DNA of 64,000 bases, from contig SAQG01000016.1 in the NCBI GenBank assembly GCA_004020315.1, forward strand, positions 62,001 through 126,000. The letters run 5' to 3'. Shown here in pieces: positions 42,555-50,836 of this stretch. A program made the translations under genes and the position numbers. This stretch comes from Mesorhizobium sp. GTDB taxonomy: Bacteria > Pseudomonadota > Alphaproteobacteria > Rhizobiales > Rhizobiaceae. Under the pieces are notes generated by a model. It worked only from the letters and a program-made list of their open reading frames with translations. It did not search any database and was not told the DNA's origin. Position 1 is the stretch's first letter. The number at the start of each line of letters is the position of its first letter.

Positions 42555-42583
42555 TTGGACCCCGGCCGATTTTCGTGTAATGC
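42555..42583 (+). promoter_or_regulatory. Predicted strong sigma-70 promoter of acpP
   Basis: TTGGAC (42555-42560), a 17-bp spacer and TAATGC (42578-42583). It lies between fabG and acpP, as expected for the highly expressed acyl carrier protein. Confidence 0.6.
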
Positions 42584-42659
42584 GGCCCGCAACCCGGCGG
42601 TTCGGGCAAAAACCGGTCCGGCACCGTTGCGTTTCCGGCAGGACCATCTTTCAGCTTGA

Positions 42660-42681
42660 TTAGCGGCATTCTGCCCGCTAA
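42660..42681 (+). other. Stem-loop in the acpP leader
   Basis: TTAGCGG (42660-42666) and CCGCTAA (42675-42681) form a perfect 7-bp stem with an 8-base loop, 34 bp before the acpP ATG. It has no T-run, so it is not a terminator; it may stabilise the leader. Confidence 0.5.
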
Positions 42682-42715
42682 CGAAGACAGACAAACAAAA
42701 GACGAGGATGCCCAA

Positions 42716-42952
42716 ATGAGTGACACCGCAGAGCGCGTCAAGAAGATCGTTATCGAGCACCTTGGCGTCGATGCCGACAAGGTGACGGAGCAGGCGAGCT
42801 TCATCGATGATCTGGGCGCGGACAGTCTCGACACGGTCGAACTCGTCATGGCGTTCGAAGAAGAATTCGGCGTCGAGATCCCGGATGATGCGGCCGAAAC
42901 CATCCTGACTGTTGGCGATGCGGTGAAGTACATCGATAAGGCTTCTGCCTGA
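42716..42952 (+). CDS. acpP: Acyl carrier protein
   Basis: A 78-residue acidic protein. The phosphopantetheine attachment site is S37 in GADSLDTVELVMAFEEEFG. Length and sequence match the housekeeping AcpP, carrier for fatty-acid, lipid A and other acylations. GAGGA is upstream of ATG 42716. It has its own promoter and is followed 34 bp later by fabF. Confidence 0.99.
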   Translation: MSDTAERVKKIVIEHLGVDADKVTEQASFIDDLGADSLDTVELVMAFEEEFGVEIPDDAAETILTVGDAVKYIDKASA

Positions 42953-42986
42953 CGCTATCTGCAGTCATCACCAAGGAGGACCTGCG

Positions 42987-44249
42987 ATGAGGCGTGTCGT
43001 CGTCACGGGCCTTGGGCTGCTTTCGCCGTTCGGCGTAGGTTTCGAGCATAGCTGGAAGGAACTTCTGACCGGCCGCAGCGCAGCCAAGCGCATCACCGAG
43101 TTCGAGGTGGAGGATCTTGCCTGCAAGGTCGCCCACGTCATTCCGCGCGGCAATGGTGAGAACGCCACCTTCAATCCCGAGGCCGTTCTCGAGCCGAAGG
43201 AACTGCGCAAAATCGGCGACTTCATCCTCTACGGGATCGCGGCCGCCGACGAGGCGCTGAAGGATTCGGGGTGGGCGCCGAAGACGCATGAGGAGCAGTG
43301 CGCCACCGGCGTGCTGATCGGCTCCGGCATCGGCGGCATCGAAGGCATCGCCGAGAACGCGTTGGTCCTGAAGGAGCGCGGACCGCGCCGCATCAGCCCG
43401 TTCTTCATCCCCGGCCAGATCATCAATCTCGTCTCCGGCCAGGTTTCGATCCGCCATGGGCTGAAAGGCCCCAACCACGCCGTCGTCACCGCTTGCTCCA
43501 CCGGCGCGCACGCCATCGGCGATGCCGCCCGGCTGATCATGTGGGGCGATGCCGACGTGATGGTCGCAGGCGGCGCCGAGGCGCCGGTGACGCGGCTGTC
43601 GATCGCCGGTTTCGCCGCTTGCCGTGCGCTGTCCACCGACCGTAACGACGCTCCGGAAACGGCCTCGCGTCCCTATGACCGCGATCGGGACGGTTTCGTC
43701 ATGGGCGAGGGCGCCGGCGTCGTCATTCTGGAGGAGCTGGAGCATGCCAAGGCGCGCGGCGCCAAGATCTATGCCGAGGTCACCGGTTACGGCTTGACCG
43801 GCGATGCCTATCACATCACCGCGCCGGCCGAAGATGGCGACGGCGCCTTCCGTTGCATGGTTGCGGCACTGAACCGGGCCAAGGTGACGCCCGCAGACGT
43901 CGACTACATCAATGCGCACGGCACCTCGACCATGGCCGACACGATCGAGCTCGGCGCCGTCGAGCGGCTGGTGGGCAACGCCGCGTCGAAAATATCGATG
44001 TCGTCGACCAAGTCGTCGATAGGCCATCTTCTGGGTGCGGCGGGCGCCGCCGAGGCGATCTTTTCGATCCTCGCCATTCGCGACAATATCGCGCCGGCCA
44101 CCATCAATCTCGACAACCCGGAGCGCCAAACGGCGATCGACCTGGTGCCGCACAAGCCGCGCGCCCGCCAGATCGATGTGGCGCTATCCAATTCCTTCGG
44201 CTTCGGCGGCACCAACGCCTCGCTGGTTTTCCAGCGCTACAATGGCTGA
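42987..44249 (+). CDS. fabF: 3-oxoacyl-ACP synthase II
   Basis: A 420-residue condensing enzyme that elongates acyl-ACP with malonyl-ACP and helps thermal control of unsaturated chains. The nucleophile C170 is in VVTACSTGAHAIGDA; catalytic histidines are in NAHGTSTMADTIE and SSIGHLLGAAGA. It begins MRRVVVTGLGLLSPFG after an AAGGAGG ribosome-binding site. mltG follows 102 bp later. Confidence 0.98.
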   Translation: MRRVVVTGLGLLSPFGVGFEHSWKELLTGRSAAKRITEFEVEDLACKVAHVIPRGNGENATFNPEAVLEPKELRKIGDFILYGIAAADEALKDSGWAPKTHEEQCATGVLIGSGIGGIEGIAENALVLKERGPRRISPFFIPGQIINLVSGQVSIRHGLKGPNHAVVTACSTGAHAIGDAARLIMWGDADVMVAGGAEAPVTRLSIAGFAACRALSTDRNDAPETASRPYDRDRDGFVMGEGAGVVILEELEHAKARGAKIYAEVTGYGLTGDAYHITAPAEDGDGAFRCMVAALNRAKVTPADVDYINAHGTSTMADTIELGAVERLVGNAASKISMSSTKSSIGHLLGAAGAAEAIFSILAIRDNIAPATINLDNPERQTAIDLVPHKPRARQIDVALSNSFGFGGTNASLVFQRYNG

Positions 44250-44351
44250 CCGGTCCGCCGACCGGCACGGTCTATGCGTGCCGGCAATTTTGCCATATTC
44301 GCCCCTACTGTGCCCAAGGGGATTCGTTGCAAGATCAAACGGTAGGGCGCC

Positions 44352-45587
44352 ATGAGCACAAATGCGGCGGACAACGGGGAATTCGGGCAACGGTCTGCAC
44401 CGTCGGGTCCGATCGTGCCGAAGACAGCCAGCGAGGCATTGCGGCCTGAAGCCGGCACGCCGCCGCCCAAGCGCTCGCGCGCTTCGCGCAGCCAATTCGT
44501 CGTGTTCATGAACTTCGTCATCTCCTTGGTGATGCTGTTGGTTCTGGCGGCCGGCTTTGCATTGTATTTCGGCAAGCAGGAATTCAACGAGCCCGGCCCG
44601 TCGGCCAATGCCGACACCTTCCTGGTCAAGCCGAACACCGGCGTTCAGGAAATTGCAGAGCAGCTCGAGCGGCGCGGACTGATCAGCGATGCGCGCATCT
44701 TCCGCCTTGGCGTACGCGCCTATGGCAATGATTCCGCACTGAAGGCCGGCGAATACGAGATCAAGCCGCGGGCCTCAATGCGCGACATCATGGAGTTGCT
44801 GAAGAGCGGCAAGTCGGTGATGTATTCGCTGACCGTCCCCGAGGGGCTGACTGTCGAGCAGGCGCTGCAGCGCATCGCCGATCAGGCGGCGCTCGACGGC
44901 GATATGCCGGCGACCATTCCACCCGAGGGCAGCCTTGCTACCGACACGCTGCGTTTCACCCGCGGCGCGACACGCCAGCAGATGGTCGACAAGCTTTTGG
45001 CGGATCAGAAGAAGCTGGTCGAGGAAGTCTGGCAGCGGCGCGCCCCCGATCTGCCTCTGGCAAGTGTCGATGACTTCGTCACCCTGGCTTCGATCGTCGA
45101 GAAGGAGACGGGCAAGGGCGACGAACGCTCACGGGTCGCGGCCGTCTTCCTCAACCGACTGGCCAAGGGCATGCGGCTGCAGTCAGATCCGACCATTATC
45201 TATGGCTTGTTCGGCGGCAAGGGCAAACCCGCCGACCGCCCGATCTACCAGTCGGACATCAAGAAGCCGACGCCCTATAACACCTATCTGATCAACGGCT
45301 TGCCGCCGACGCCGATCGCCAATCCCGGCCGTGCGGCATTGGAAGCGGTGGCCAACCCCTCGAAGACCGACGACCTTTATTTCGTCGCCGACGGCACCGG
45401 CGGTCACGTCTTTGCCGCGACGCTCGCCGAGCATAACGAGAACGTCGCCCGCTACCGGGCGCTGCAGAAGAAGCTGGCCGATGAAGCCGCCAAGGCCGGT
45501 GCTGCCAAGGCCGACGCCGCCAAGGTGGAAGGTCAGACCGATGCGCCGGTTGACGACGGCGATGGCGATGCGGGAGCGGCGCAATAG
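44352..45587 (+). CDS. mltG: Endolytic murein transglycosylase MltG
   Basis: A 411-residue inner-membrane protein that cleaves nascent glycan strands and helps set their length. One membrane helix lies at about 50-72 (FVVFMNFVISLVMLLVLAAGFALYF). A LysM-like part (FLVKPNTGVQEIAEQLERRGLI) and the catalytic YceG domain follow, with E in ASIVEKETGKGDERSRVAAVFLNRL and the QSDPTIIYG motif. The C-terminal 50 residues are Ala/Lys/Asp-rich and unconserved. Its place between fabF and yicC is typical of rhizobia. Confidence 0.96.
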   Translation: MSTNAADNGEFGQRSAPSGPIVPKTASEALRPEAGTPPPKRSRASRSQFVVFMNFVISLVMLLVLAAGFALYFGKQEFNEPGPSANADTFLVKPNTGVQEIAEQLERRGLISDARIFRLGVRAYGNDSALKAGEYEIKPRASMRDIMELLKSGKSVMYSLTVPEGLTVEQALQRIADQAALDGDMPATIPPEGSLATDTLRFTRGATRQQMVDKLLADQKKLVEEVWQRRAPDLPLASVDDFVTLASIVEKETGKGDERSRVAAVFLNRLAKGMRLQSDPTIIYGLFGGKGKPADRPIYQSDIKKPTPYNTYLINGLPPTPIANPGRAALEAVANPSKTDDLYFVADGTGGHVFAATLAEHNENVARYRALQKKLADEAAKAGAAKADAAKVEGQTDAPVDDGDGDAGAAQ

Positions 45588-45654
45588 CGCCGGACGGTTG
45601 TGAAGTCGTCCCTCCGATTCGTTTGACGGCGGGGACGTCCCGTTTGTGTGATCA

Positions 45655-45693
45655 GGAGCGCCTTGCGTCCGATTCGGCGCGAAGAGGCGCTCC
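45655..45693 (+). terminator. Hairpin after mltG, possible terminator
   Basis: GGAGCGCCT (45655-45663) and AGGCGCTCC (45685-45693) form a perfect 9-bp stem around a 21-base loop that can pair internally. A short T-run (45697-45700) follows. It lies 73 bp before the yicC start. Confidence 0.4.
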
Positions 45694-45765
45694 GGCATTT
45701 TGAAGCGCGCACGATCTGGCCCGGAACGCTTCCGGGATCATGCGCCAGGGGGAAGCAAGGGCATC

Positions 45766-46656
45766 ATGAATTTGCAGAGCATGACCGGTTTTGCGCGGGC
45801 CGTCGCCGAACATGACGGCACGTCGATCGCCTGGGAGGTCAAGTCGGTCAACGGCAAGAGCGTCGAGGTCAGGCTGCGGCTGCCGCAGGGCCTCGAGCGG
45901 CTGGAGCCGGCCGTCAGGCAGACGGTGCAAAAGCGCTTTGCGCGCGGCAATTTCCAGGCAACGCTGACCGTCGGCCGCGCCGCCGGCCAGCAGGCGCAGC
46001 CCGTGGTCAACGAGGCCTTCCTGAGGGATCTGGCGGGACTGGCCAAGCGGCTGCAGGAGCAGTTCGGCGCAGCGCCTGCGACAGCCGACGGGCTGCTTTC
46101 GCTGCGCGGCGTGCTCGACATCCCCGAAACCACCGAAACCGAAGAGGCGCGGGCGGCGCTCGACAGCGCGATCCTCTCTGCGCTCGAAGTGGCGCTGGGC
46201 GGGCTGGAGCAGGCACGCCAGGGCGAGGGCGCCGCCCTGCGCTCGCTGCTGTCCGGCCATATCGACGCTATCGAGGCGCTGACGCTGCGCGCCGAGGCCG
46301 ATCCGTCGCGCGAGCCGGCGGTGATCCGCGAACGGATTACCGAGCAGGTTCGGCTGCTGATGGATGCTTCCGCCAATCTCGACGCCAGCCGGTTGCATAT
46401 GGAAGCGGCGTTCCTGGCCACCAAGGCCGACATCCGCGAGGAGATCGACCGGCTGAAAACGCATGTGGCATCCGGCCGGGTGCTGCTGGCCGGCGGCGGA
46501 GCCATCGGCCGCAAGCTCGATTTTCTGGCGCAGGAATTCAACCGCGAATCGAATACGCTGTGTTCGAAGTCGAACGCCGCTGCGATCACCGCCATAGGGC
46601 TGGAGCTGAAGGCGGTCGTCGACCAGTTTCGCGAACAGGTCCAGAATCTGGAGTAA
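45766..46656 (+). CDS. yicC: YicC-family endoribonuclease
   Basis: A 296-residue protein beginning MNLQSMTGFARAVAEHDG, the invariant YicC start, and ending with the DUF1732 segment (GRKLDFLAQEFNRESNTLCSKSN...VVDQFREQVQNLE). E. coli YicC has been described as a ribonuclease that takes part in sRNA decay. Start ATG 45766 has GGGGGAAG upstream. gmk follows after 5 bp, a nearly universal pairing. Confidence 0.93.
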   Translation: MNLQSMTGFARAVAEHDGTSIAWEVKSVNGKSVEVRLRLPQGLERLEPAVRQTVQKRFARGNFQATLTVGRAAGQQAQPVVNEAFLRDLAGLAKRLQEQFGAAPATADGLLSLRGVLDIPETTETEEARAALDSAILSALEVALGGLEQARQGEGAALRSLLSGHIDAIEALTLRAEADPSREPAVIRERITEQVRLLMDASANLDASRLHMEAAFLATKADIREEIDRLKTHVASGRVLLAGGGAIGRKLDFLAQEFNRESNTLCSKSNAAAITAIGLELKAVVDQFREQVQNLE

Positions 46657-46661
46657 CCCTG

Positions 46662-47336
46662 ATGGTCGCCAAGGAGCCTACGGTTACCAGGGATTTGGGT
46701 TCCCGCATTCGCCGCCGCGGTCTGATGCTCGTGCTGTCGTCGCCGTCCGGCGCCGGCAAGTCGACGATCGCGCGCAATCTTCTGGAAAGCGATTCCAGCC
46801 TCGAACTGTCGGTCTCCGTCACCACGCGGCCGCGCCGCGGCAGCGAGATCGAGGGCGTCCATTATCATTTCCGCACCATGCGTGAGTTCGAGCGGCTGCG
46901 CGATTCCGACGAACTACTCGAATGGGCCGAAGTGCATGGCAATTGCTATGCGACGCCGCGTGAACCGGCCGAACTGGCGCTGGCGCAGGGCCGCGACATG
47001 CTGTTCGACATCGACTGGCAGGGCGCCCAGCAGCTCAAGGAGAAGATGCGCGCCGACATCGTCTCGATCTTCATCCTGCCGCCCTCGATGAAAGAATTGA
47101 AGGCGCGGCTGAAGCGCCGCGCCGAGGACCAGGAATCGGTGATCGAGACGCGTTTGAAGAACGCGCGCAACGAGATCGAGCATTGGAAGGAATATGATTT
47201 CGTCATCATCAACGACGATCTCGACCGTGCCTTCGCCGAAGTGCGCGGCATCGTCATCGCCGAGCGGCTCAGACGCGACCGGCGGCCCGGCCTGTTCGAT
47301 TTCGTCTCGGGATTGCTCGACGAGAAGACGGATTAA
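46662..47336 (+). CDS. gmk: Guanylate kinase
   Basis: A 224-residue enzyme phosphorylating GMP to GDP. The P-loop SSPSGAGKST is at about 27-36; GMP-binding residues lie in VSVTTRPRRGSEIEGVHYHF and EWAEVHGNCYATPR, and the IDWQGAQQLKEK segment follows. Start ATG 46662. An unusually basic 20-residue N-terminal extension (TRDLGSRIRRRG) precedes the P-loop, as is common in rhizobia. Confidence 0.97.
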   Translation: MVAKEPTVTRDLGSRIRRRGLMLVLSSPSGAGKSTIARNLLESDSSLELSVSVTTRPRRGSEIEGVHYHFRTMREFERLRDSDELLEWAEVHGNCYATPREPAELALAQGRDMLFDIDWQGAQQLKEKMRADIVSIFILPPSMKELKARLKRRAEDQESVIETRLKNARNEIEHWKEYDFVIINDDLDRAFAEVRGIVIAERLRRDRRPGLFDFVSGLLDEKTD

Positions 47337-47364
47337 TTCACGTCCTGACCGCTGGTGCTTTCGT

Positions 47365-47658
47365 TCACGGCGCTATTCCATCGACCATGACCAGATTGCG
47401 ACTGAGCGCGGCATCGCGCATTTCCAGTGCTGCGGCGTATTCGGCGGAGCCGTACCAGCGCCGCGCCTGCTCCATGTCGGGGAATTCGACGACGATCAGC
47501 GGCCCGGGATTCCAGTTCCCTTCCAGCGTTTCAACCTGGCCGCCGCGCACCAGATAGCGTCCGCCATGCTGGGCAATCGAGGCTGTGGCACGTGTGCGAT
47601 AGGCTTCGATCGCCCCGTTGTCGCGTATCGTGACGTCCGAAAAGACATAGGCAGGCAT
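47365..47658 (-). CDS. DUF1330-family protein
   Basis: A 97-residue ferredoxin-like-fold protein matching DUF1330: MPAYVFSDVTIRD...YRTRATASIAQHGGRYLVRGGQVETLEGNW...IVVEFPDMEQARRWYGSAEYA. A cytoplasmic dimer of unknown function. It converges on gmk (28 bp) and lies 70 bp downstream of rsmA on the same strand. Confidence 0.88.
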   Translation of the reverse strand: MPAYVFSDVTIRDNGAIEAYRTRATASIAQHGGRYLVRGGQVETLEGNWNPGPLIVVEFPDMEQARRWYGSAEYAAALEMRDAALSRNLVMVDGIAP

Positions 47659-47728
47659 TGTGGGTCTCCTGGCATGTTTCCTGCCCTGCTTACCCTAAGC
47701 ATCGAAAGCCGAACGTCCGTCCGGAGCT

Positions 47729-48568
47729 TCACACCGCGTTGGTCAGTCGCACGAATTCCTCGACGTCCAGCGTTTCGGCGCGGCGGGTCGGGTCGATGCC
47801 GGCGCGGGTGAGCAGGGCTTCGCCGCCGAGGCTCTTGACGCTCTGCCGCAGCATTTTGCGACGCTGGCCGAAGGCCGCTTCGGTGACGCGGCTGAGCTTC
47901 TTGACATCGGTGGGCAGGGGACTTGCCCGCGGCACGAGATGCACCACCGACGACACCACCTTGGGCGGCGGCGTGAACGCTTGCGGCGGCACGTCGAAAG
48001 CGATTTTTGCCTCCGTCCGCCAGCCTGCCAGCACGCCCAGCCGGCCATAGGCATCGCTGCCGGGGCGGGCGACGATGCGCTCGGCCACCTCGCGCTGGAA
48101 CATCAGCGTCATCGATGCGTAGAAGGGCGGCCACTCGGCGACGGTCAGCCAGCGTATCAAAAGCTCGGTGCCGATATTGTAGGGCAGGTTGGCGACGATC
48201 CTCACAGATCCATTGTCCCCATGTGGGCCTTTGGCAAGCGCTGCAAAATCCGTCTTCAGCGCATCGCCGGCAATGATCTCCAAACGGCCCGGATAGTGAT
48301 CGGACACCTCCGCGAGCGCTGCTAGGCAGCGCTCGTCGCGTTCGATGGCGATGACCCGACCAGCGCCGTGGGAAAGCAGCGCCCGAGTCAGGCCACCGGG
48401 ACCCGGACCGACCTCGATCACCGTGGCGCCCGTCAGGTGGCCGGCGGCGCGCGCGATCTTGCCGGTCAGGTTGAGGTCGAGCAGGAAATTCTGGCCGAGC
48501 GCCTTTTTCGCCTGCAACCCATGGCGTTCGATCACCGCGCGCAACGGCGGCAGCCCGTCGATGCTCAT
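47729..48568 (-). CDS. rsmA: 16S rRNA (adenine1518-N6/adenine1519-N6)-dimethyltransferase
   Basis: A 279-residue KsgA/RsmA enzyme that dimethylates A1518 and A1519 of 16S rRNA during 30S maturation. The motifs are ALGQNFLLDLNLTGKI, SAM motif EVGPGPGGLTRALL and the catalytic NLPYNIGTELL. Start ATG 48568 (MSIDGLPPLRAVIERH), 22 bp after the pdxA stop; a longer start at 48625 would overlap pdxA. It is the last gene of the lptF-lptG-lptD-surA-pdxA-rsmA series. Confidence 0.97.
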   Translation of the reverse strand: MSIDGLPPLRAVIERHGLQAKKALGQNFLLDLNLTGKIARAAGHLTGATVIEVGPGPGGLTRALLSHGAGRVIAIERDERCLAALAEVSDHYPGRLEIIAGDALKTDFAALAKGPHGDNGSVRIVANLPYNIGTELLIRWLTVAEWPPFYASMTLMFQREVAERIVARPGSDAYGRLGVLAGWRTEAKIAFDVPPQAFTPPPKVVSSVVHLVPRASPLPTDVKKLSRVTEAAFGQRRKMLRQSVKSLGGEALLTRAGIDPTRRAETLDVEEFVRLTNAV

Positions 48569-48590
48569 GCGACCGCTCTCATGCAAAGGC

Positions 48591-49625
48591 TCATGCGACG
48601 GCAGCTTTCGTCCCGATGTCGGCAAGTCTGCGGGCGAGCCTCAACGCCGCGATCAGGCTGTCGGCCCGGGCGATGCCTTTGCCGGCGATATCGAAGGCGG
48701 TGCCGTGATCCGGTGAGGTGCGGATGAAGGGTAGGCCGAGCGTGACGTTGACCGCCTCGTCGAACGCCAGCGCCTTGGCCGGGATCAGCGCCTGGTCGTG
48801 ATACATGCACAGCGCCACATCGTAGCCGGCTCGGGCGCGGGCATGGAACAGAGTGTCGGCCGGCAGCGGCCCGAATGCGTCGACGCCCTCTGCCCTCAGC
48901 CTTTCGATTGCCGGGCGGATGATGCGCTCGTCCTCATCGCCCATCGCACCGCCTTCGCCGGCATGCGGATTGAGGCCCGCAATGGCAAGCCGCGGCTTGG
49001 CAATGCCGAAGCGATGTTCGAGGTCGGCGGCGGTGATGCGGGCGGTCGCGATGATCAAGTCCGTCGTCAGCGCTTTCGGCACCTCGCGCAACGCAATGTG
49101 GATGGTGACCGGAACCGTGCGCAACTCGGGACCGGCAAGCATCATCACTGGCATCGCTTGTGCGCCGGTGTGGAGCGTCGCCAGATGCGCCAGATACTCG
49201 GTGTGGCCGGGAAAACGGAAGCCGGCATCGTAGAGCGGCTTCTTGGCGATCGGGCACGTAACGACCGCCGCTGCGCGGCCGCCAAGGCAGTCATCAACAG
49301 CGCGGTCGATGGCCTCGATGATGCCAGCGGCGTTGGCTGGGTCCGGCCGGCCGGGGCCGTCGACGAAGCGGGCGGCAAGCGGCACGACGGGCAGTGCGCG
49401 TGCAAAGACGCGCTCCGCTTCGGCTGGCACTGTCTCCGTGATTGGCACATCGGCCCCGAGCAGGCGCGCCCGTGCGGCAATCAACGCCGGATCGGCGATA
49501 AGATAGAAGCGCGGCACACCGGCGCTGTCGCGCGCCTGCCAGGCGGCAATGGCGATTTCTGGCCCGACACCAGATGGATCGCCGGCGCTCAGCGCCAGCG
49601 GAAGCGCTGCCTCTGGCGACTTCAG
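48591..49625 (-). CDS. pdxA: 4-hydroxythreonine-4-phosphate dehydrogenase, apparent CTG start
   Basis: A 344-residue enzyme of pyridoxal 5'-phosphate synthesis. The conserved N terminus LPLALSAGDPSGVGPEIA lies upstream of the first ATG, GTG or TTG of the frame (GTG 49517), which would remove it. The only sensible initiator is CTG at 49625-49623, overlapping the surA stop as CTGA and giving MKSPEAALPLALSAGD. Other motifs are the metal histidines in FPGHTEYLA, NPHAGEGG and CMYHDQALIP. The normal length (E. coli 329) supports this start. Coupling to surA translation likely compensates for the weak codon. Confidence 0.9.
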   Translation of the reverse strand: MKSPEAALPLALSAGDPSGVGPEIAIAAWQARDSAGVPRFYLIADPALIAARARLLGADVPITETVPAEAERVFARALPVVPLAARFVDGPGRPDPANAAGIIEAIDRAVDDCLGGRAAAVVTCPIAKKPLYDAGFRFPGHTEYLAHLATLHTGAQAMPVMMLAGPELRTVPVTIHIALREVPKALTTDLIIATARITAADLEHRFGIAKPRLAIAGLNPHAGEGGAMGDEDERIIRPAIERLRAEGVDAFGPLPADTLFHARARAGYDVALCMYHDQALIPAKALAFDEAVNVTLGLPFIRTSPDHGTAFDIAGKGIARADSLIAALRLARRLADIGTKAAVA

Positions 49626-50554
49626 CGCTCGACGATGCGGGCTTTCTTCCGCAACTCCTCGACATACTTCTTGGAGATCTCGTCGGCGTCCTTGCCACTC
49701 GAGCCTTCGCTCTGGAACACCATCTGGGCGGCCTTATCGTCGGACACTTCGCGCGACGAGCAGATGCCGATGAACTCGACGCCGCGGTCTGTTTCGCGCG
49801 TGGGGGTGGCGCCACCGACCTTGGTGGCCTTGATCTGGTCGGCCCAGTCCGGCGGCAATTGCGGCGCCAGTATCCGGCCGAGATCGCGAACGGTGACGTC
49901 GATCAGGCCCTTGGCAAATTCGCGCGAGGTGTTGCAGCCGTTGAAGCGGGCGCGCATGGCGTCGGCCTCGCGCTTGCGCTTGGACAGCGTCGCGCTGCGC
50001 TCGGCCGCCGGCACGACGAAGATGACCTGCTGCAGCATGTACTCCATGGCGGTCGGCTTGGTGCCGCCATTGTCGAGCATGCGCCTCACCACGTCCTGCT
50101 CGCTCAACGCGCCGCCGCTCTCGGAGCGATGGCGCGCGGTCAGCGCCTGGTTCCAGGCCATCTGGGAGCGGATGAACTCCTTGAAATGCTCCTTGCCGAC
50201 GCCGGACTGCGCCATGACGCCATCGAGTTGCTTGAGCTGCATCTTGTTGGTCGTGGCAAAGCGCTGATAGGCGGCGTCGACCTGGGCGTCACTGATGCGG
50301 ATGCCGAGACGCCTGGCTTCGGCGACGCGGAGCGTCTGCTCGATCATTTCCTCGGCGGCGTTGCCTTTCTTGCGCTGCAGGCGCAGGAAAGCAGCCCGAT
50401 GCTGGATGTCGCCGGTGGTGATCGGTACGTTGTTGACGACGTATTTGATCTGGCTGGCAAAAGCCGGCGGCGTCATCATGGTGATCGAGGCCGAGGTCGC
50501 CGCCACCAGCAGCGCGAACCCTGCCGAAAAGAGGTATTTCCTCATCGAAAGCAT
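49622..50554 (-). CDS. surA: SurA-family periplasmic chaperone
   Basis: A 310-residue exported protein. The signal peptide (KYLFSAGFALLVAATSASITMMTPPAFAS) is followed by the SurA N-terminal chaperone domain (QIKYVVNNVPITTGDIQHRAAFLRLQ...EEMIEQTLRVAEARRLGIRISDAQVDAAYQRFA). A single parvulin-like region (YMLQQVIFVVP) is more divergent than in E. coli SurA, which has two, so prolyl isomerase activity is doubtful. It escorts outer-membrane proteins such as LptD, encoded just upstream. ATG 50545 is an alternative start. Its stop overlaps the pdxA start. Confidence 0.9.
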   Translation of the reverse strand: MLSMRKYLFSAGFALLVAATSASITMMTPPAFASQIKYVVNNVPITTGDIQHRAAFLRLQRKKGNAAEEMIEQTLRVAEARRLGIRISDAQVDAAYQRFATTNKMQLKQLDGVMAQSGVGKEHFKEFIRSQMAWNQALTARHRSESGGALSEQDVVRRMLDNGGTKPTAMEYMLQQVIFVVPAAERSATLSKRKREADAMRARFNGCNTSREFAKGLIDVTVRDLGRILAPQLPPDWADQIKATKVGGATPTRETDRGVEFIGICSSREVSDDKAAQMVFQSEGSSGKDADEISKKYVEELRKKARIVER

Positions 50555-50672
50555 CCCAATTCTATCTCGGTTCCGGCCAAATTTTATCCCATTTTGAGGG
50601 AGCTGGAACCCGTGCCTGCCTTATGCGGCGAAACGATGTCGTTAGAAGCGACGTGCGTACACTTGGACGCAC

Positions 50673-50736
50673 AAAGCACGCTCTAACGCTTTGAATCTAC
50701 GCATCGTGCTTTCCGAAAATCAATTCCGATTTTCGG
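50673..50736. repeat. Compound intergenic palindrome between lptD and surA
   Basis: AAAGCACG (50673-50680) pairs with CGTGCTTT (50705-50712), and CCGAAAATC (50713-50721) pairs with GATTTTCGG (50728-50736). The minus-strand sequence TTTTCGGAAAGCACG resembles part of the repeat at 13792-13861. I take it as another rhizobial palindromic repeat. It sits in the transcript between lptD and surA. Confidence 0.6.
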
Positions 50737-50778
50737 GCTGACGCGTTGGCCGGCCGCCCGTCCCGCCCGTCCGTTGTT

Positions 50779-50836
50779 GGCCAGTCGCCTGTTCCTGGCC
50801 AGGCGCCTGCAATGGCCAGTCATCTGCTATTGGACA
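50779..50836. repeat. Three imperfect direct repeats at the 3' end of lptD
   Basis: Units of 17-18 bp begin at 50779, 50797 and 50814 (GGCCAGTCGCCTGTTCCT, GGCCAGGCGCCTGCAAT, GGCCAGTCATCTGCTATT), with a degenerate fourth start at 50832. They run across the lptD stop codon (50827-50829). The unit contains GGCCAG, which pairs with CTGGCC copies in the mRNA. Confidence 0.4.
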
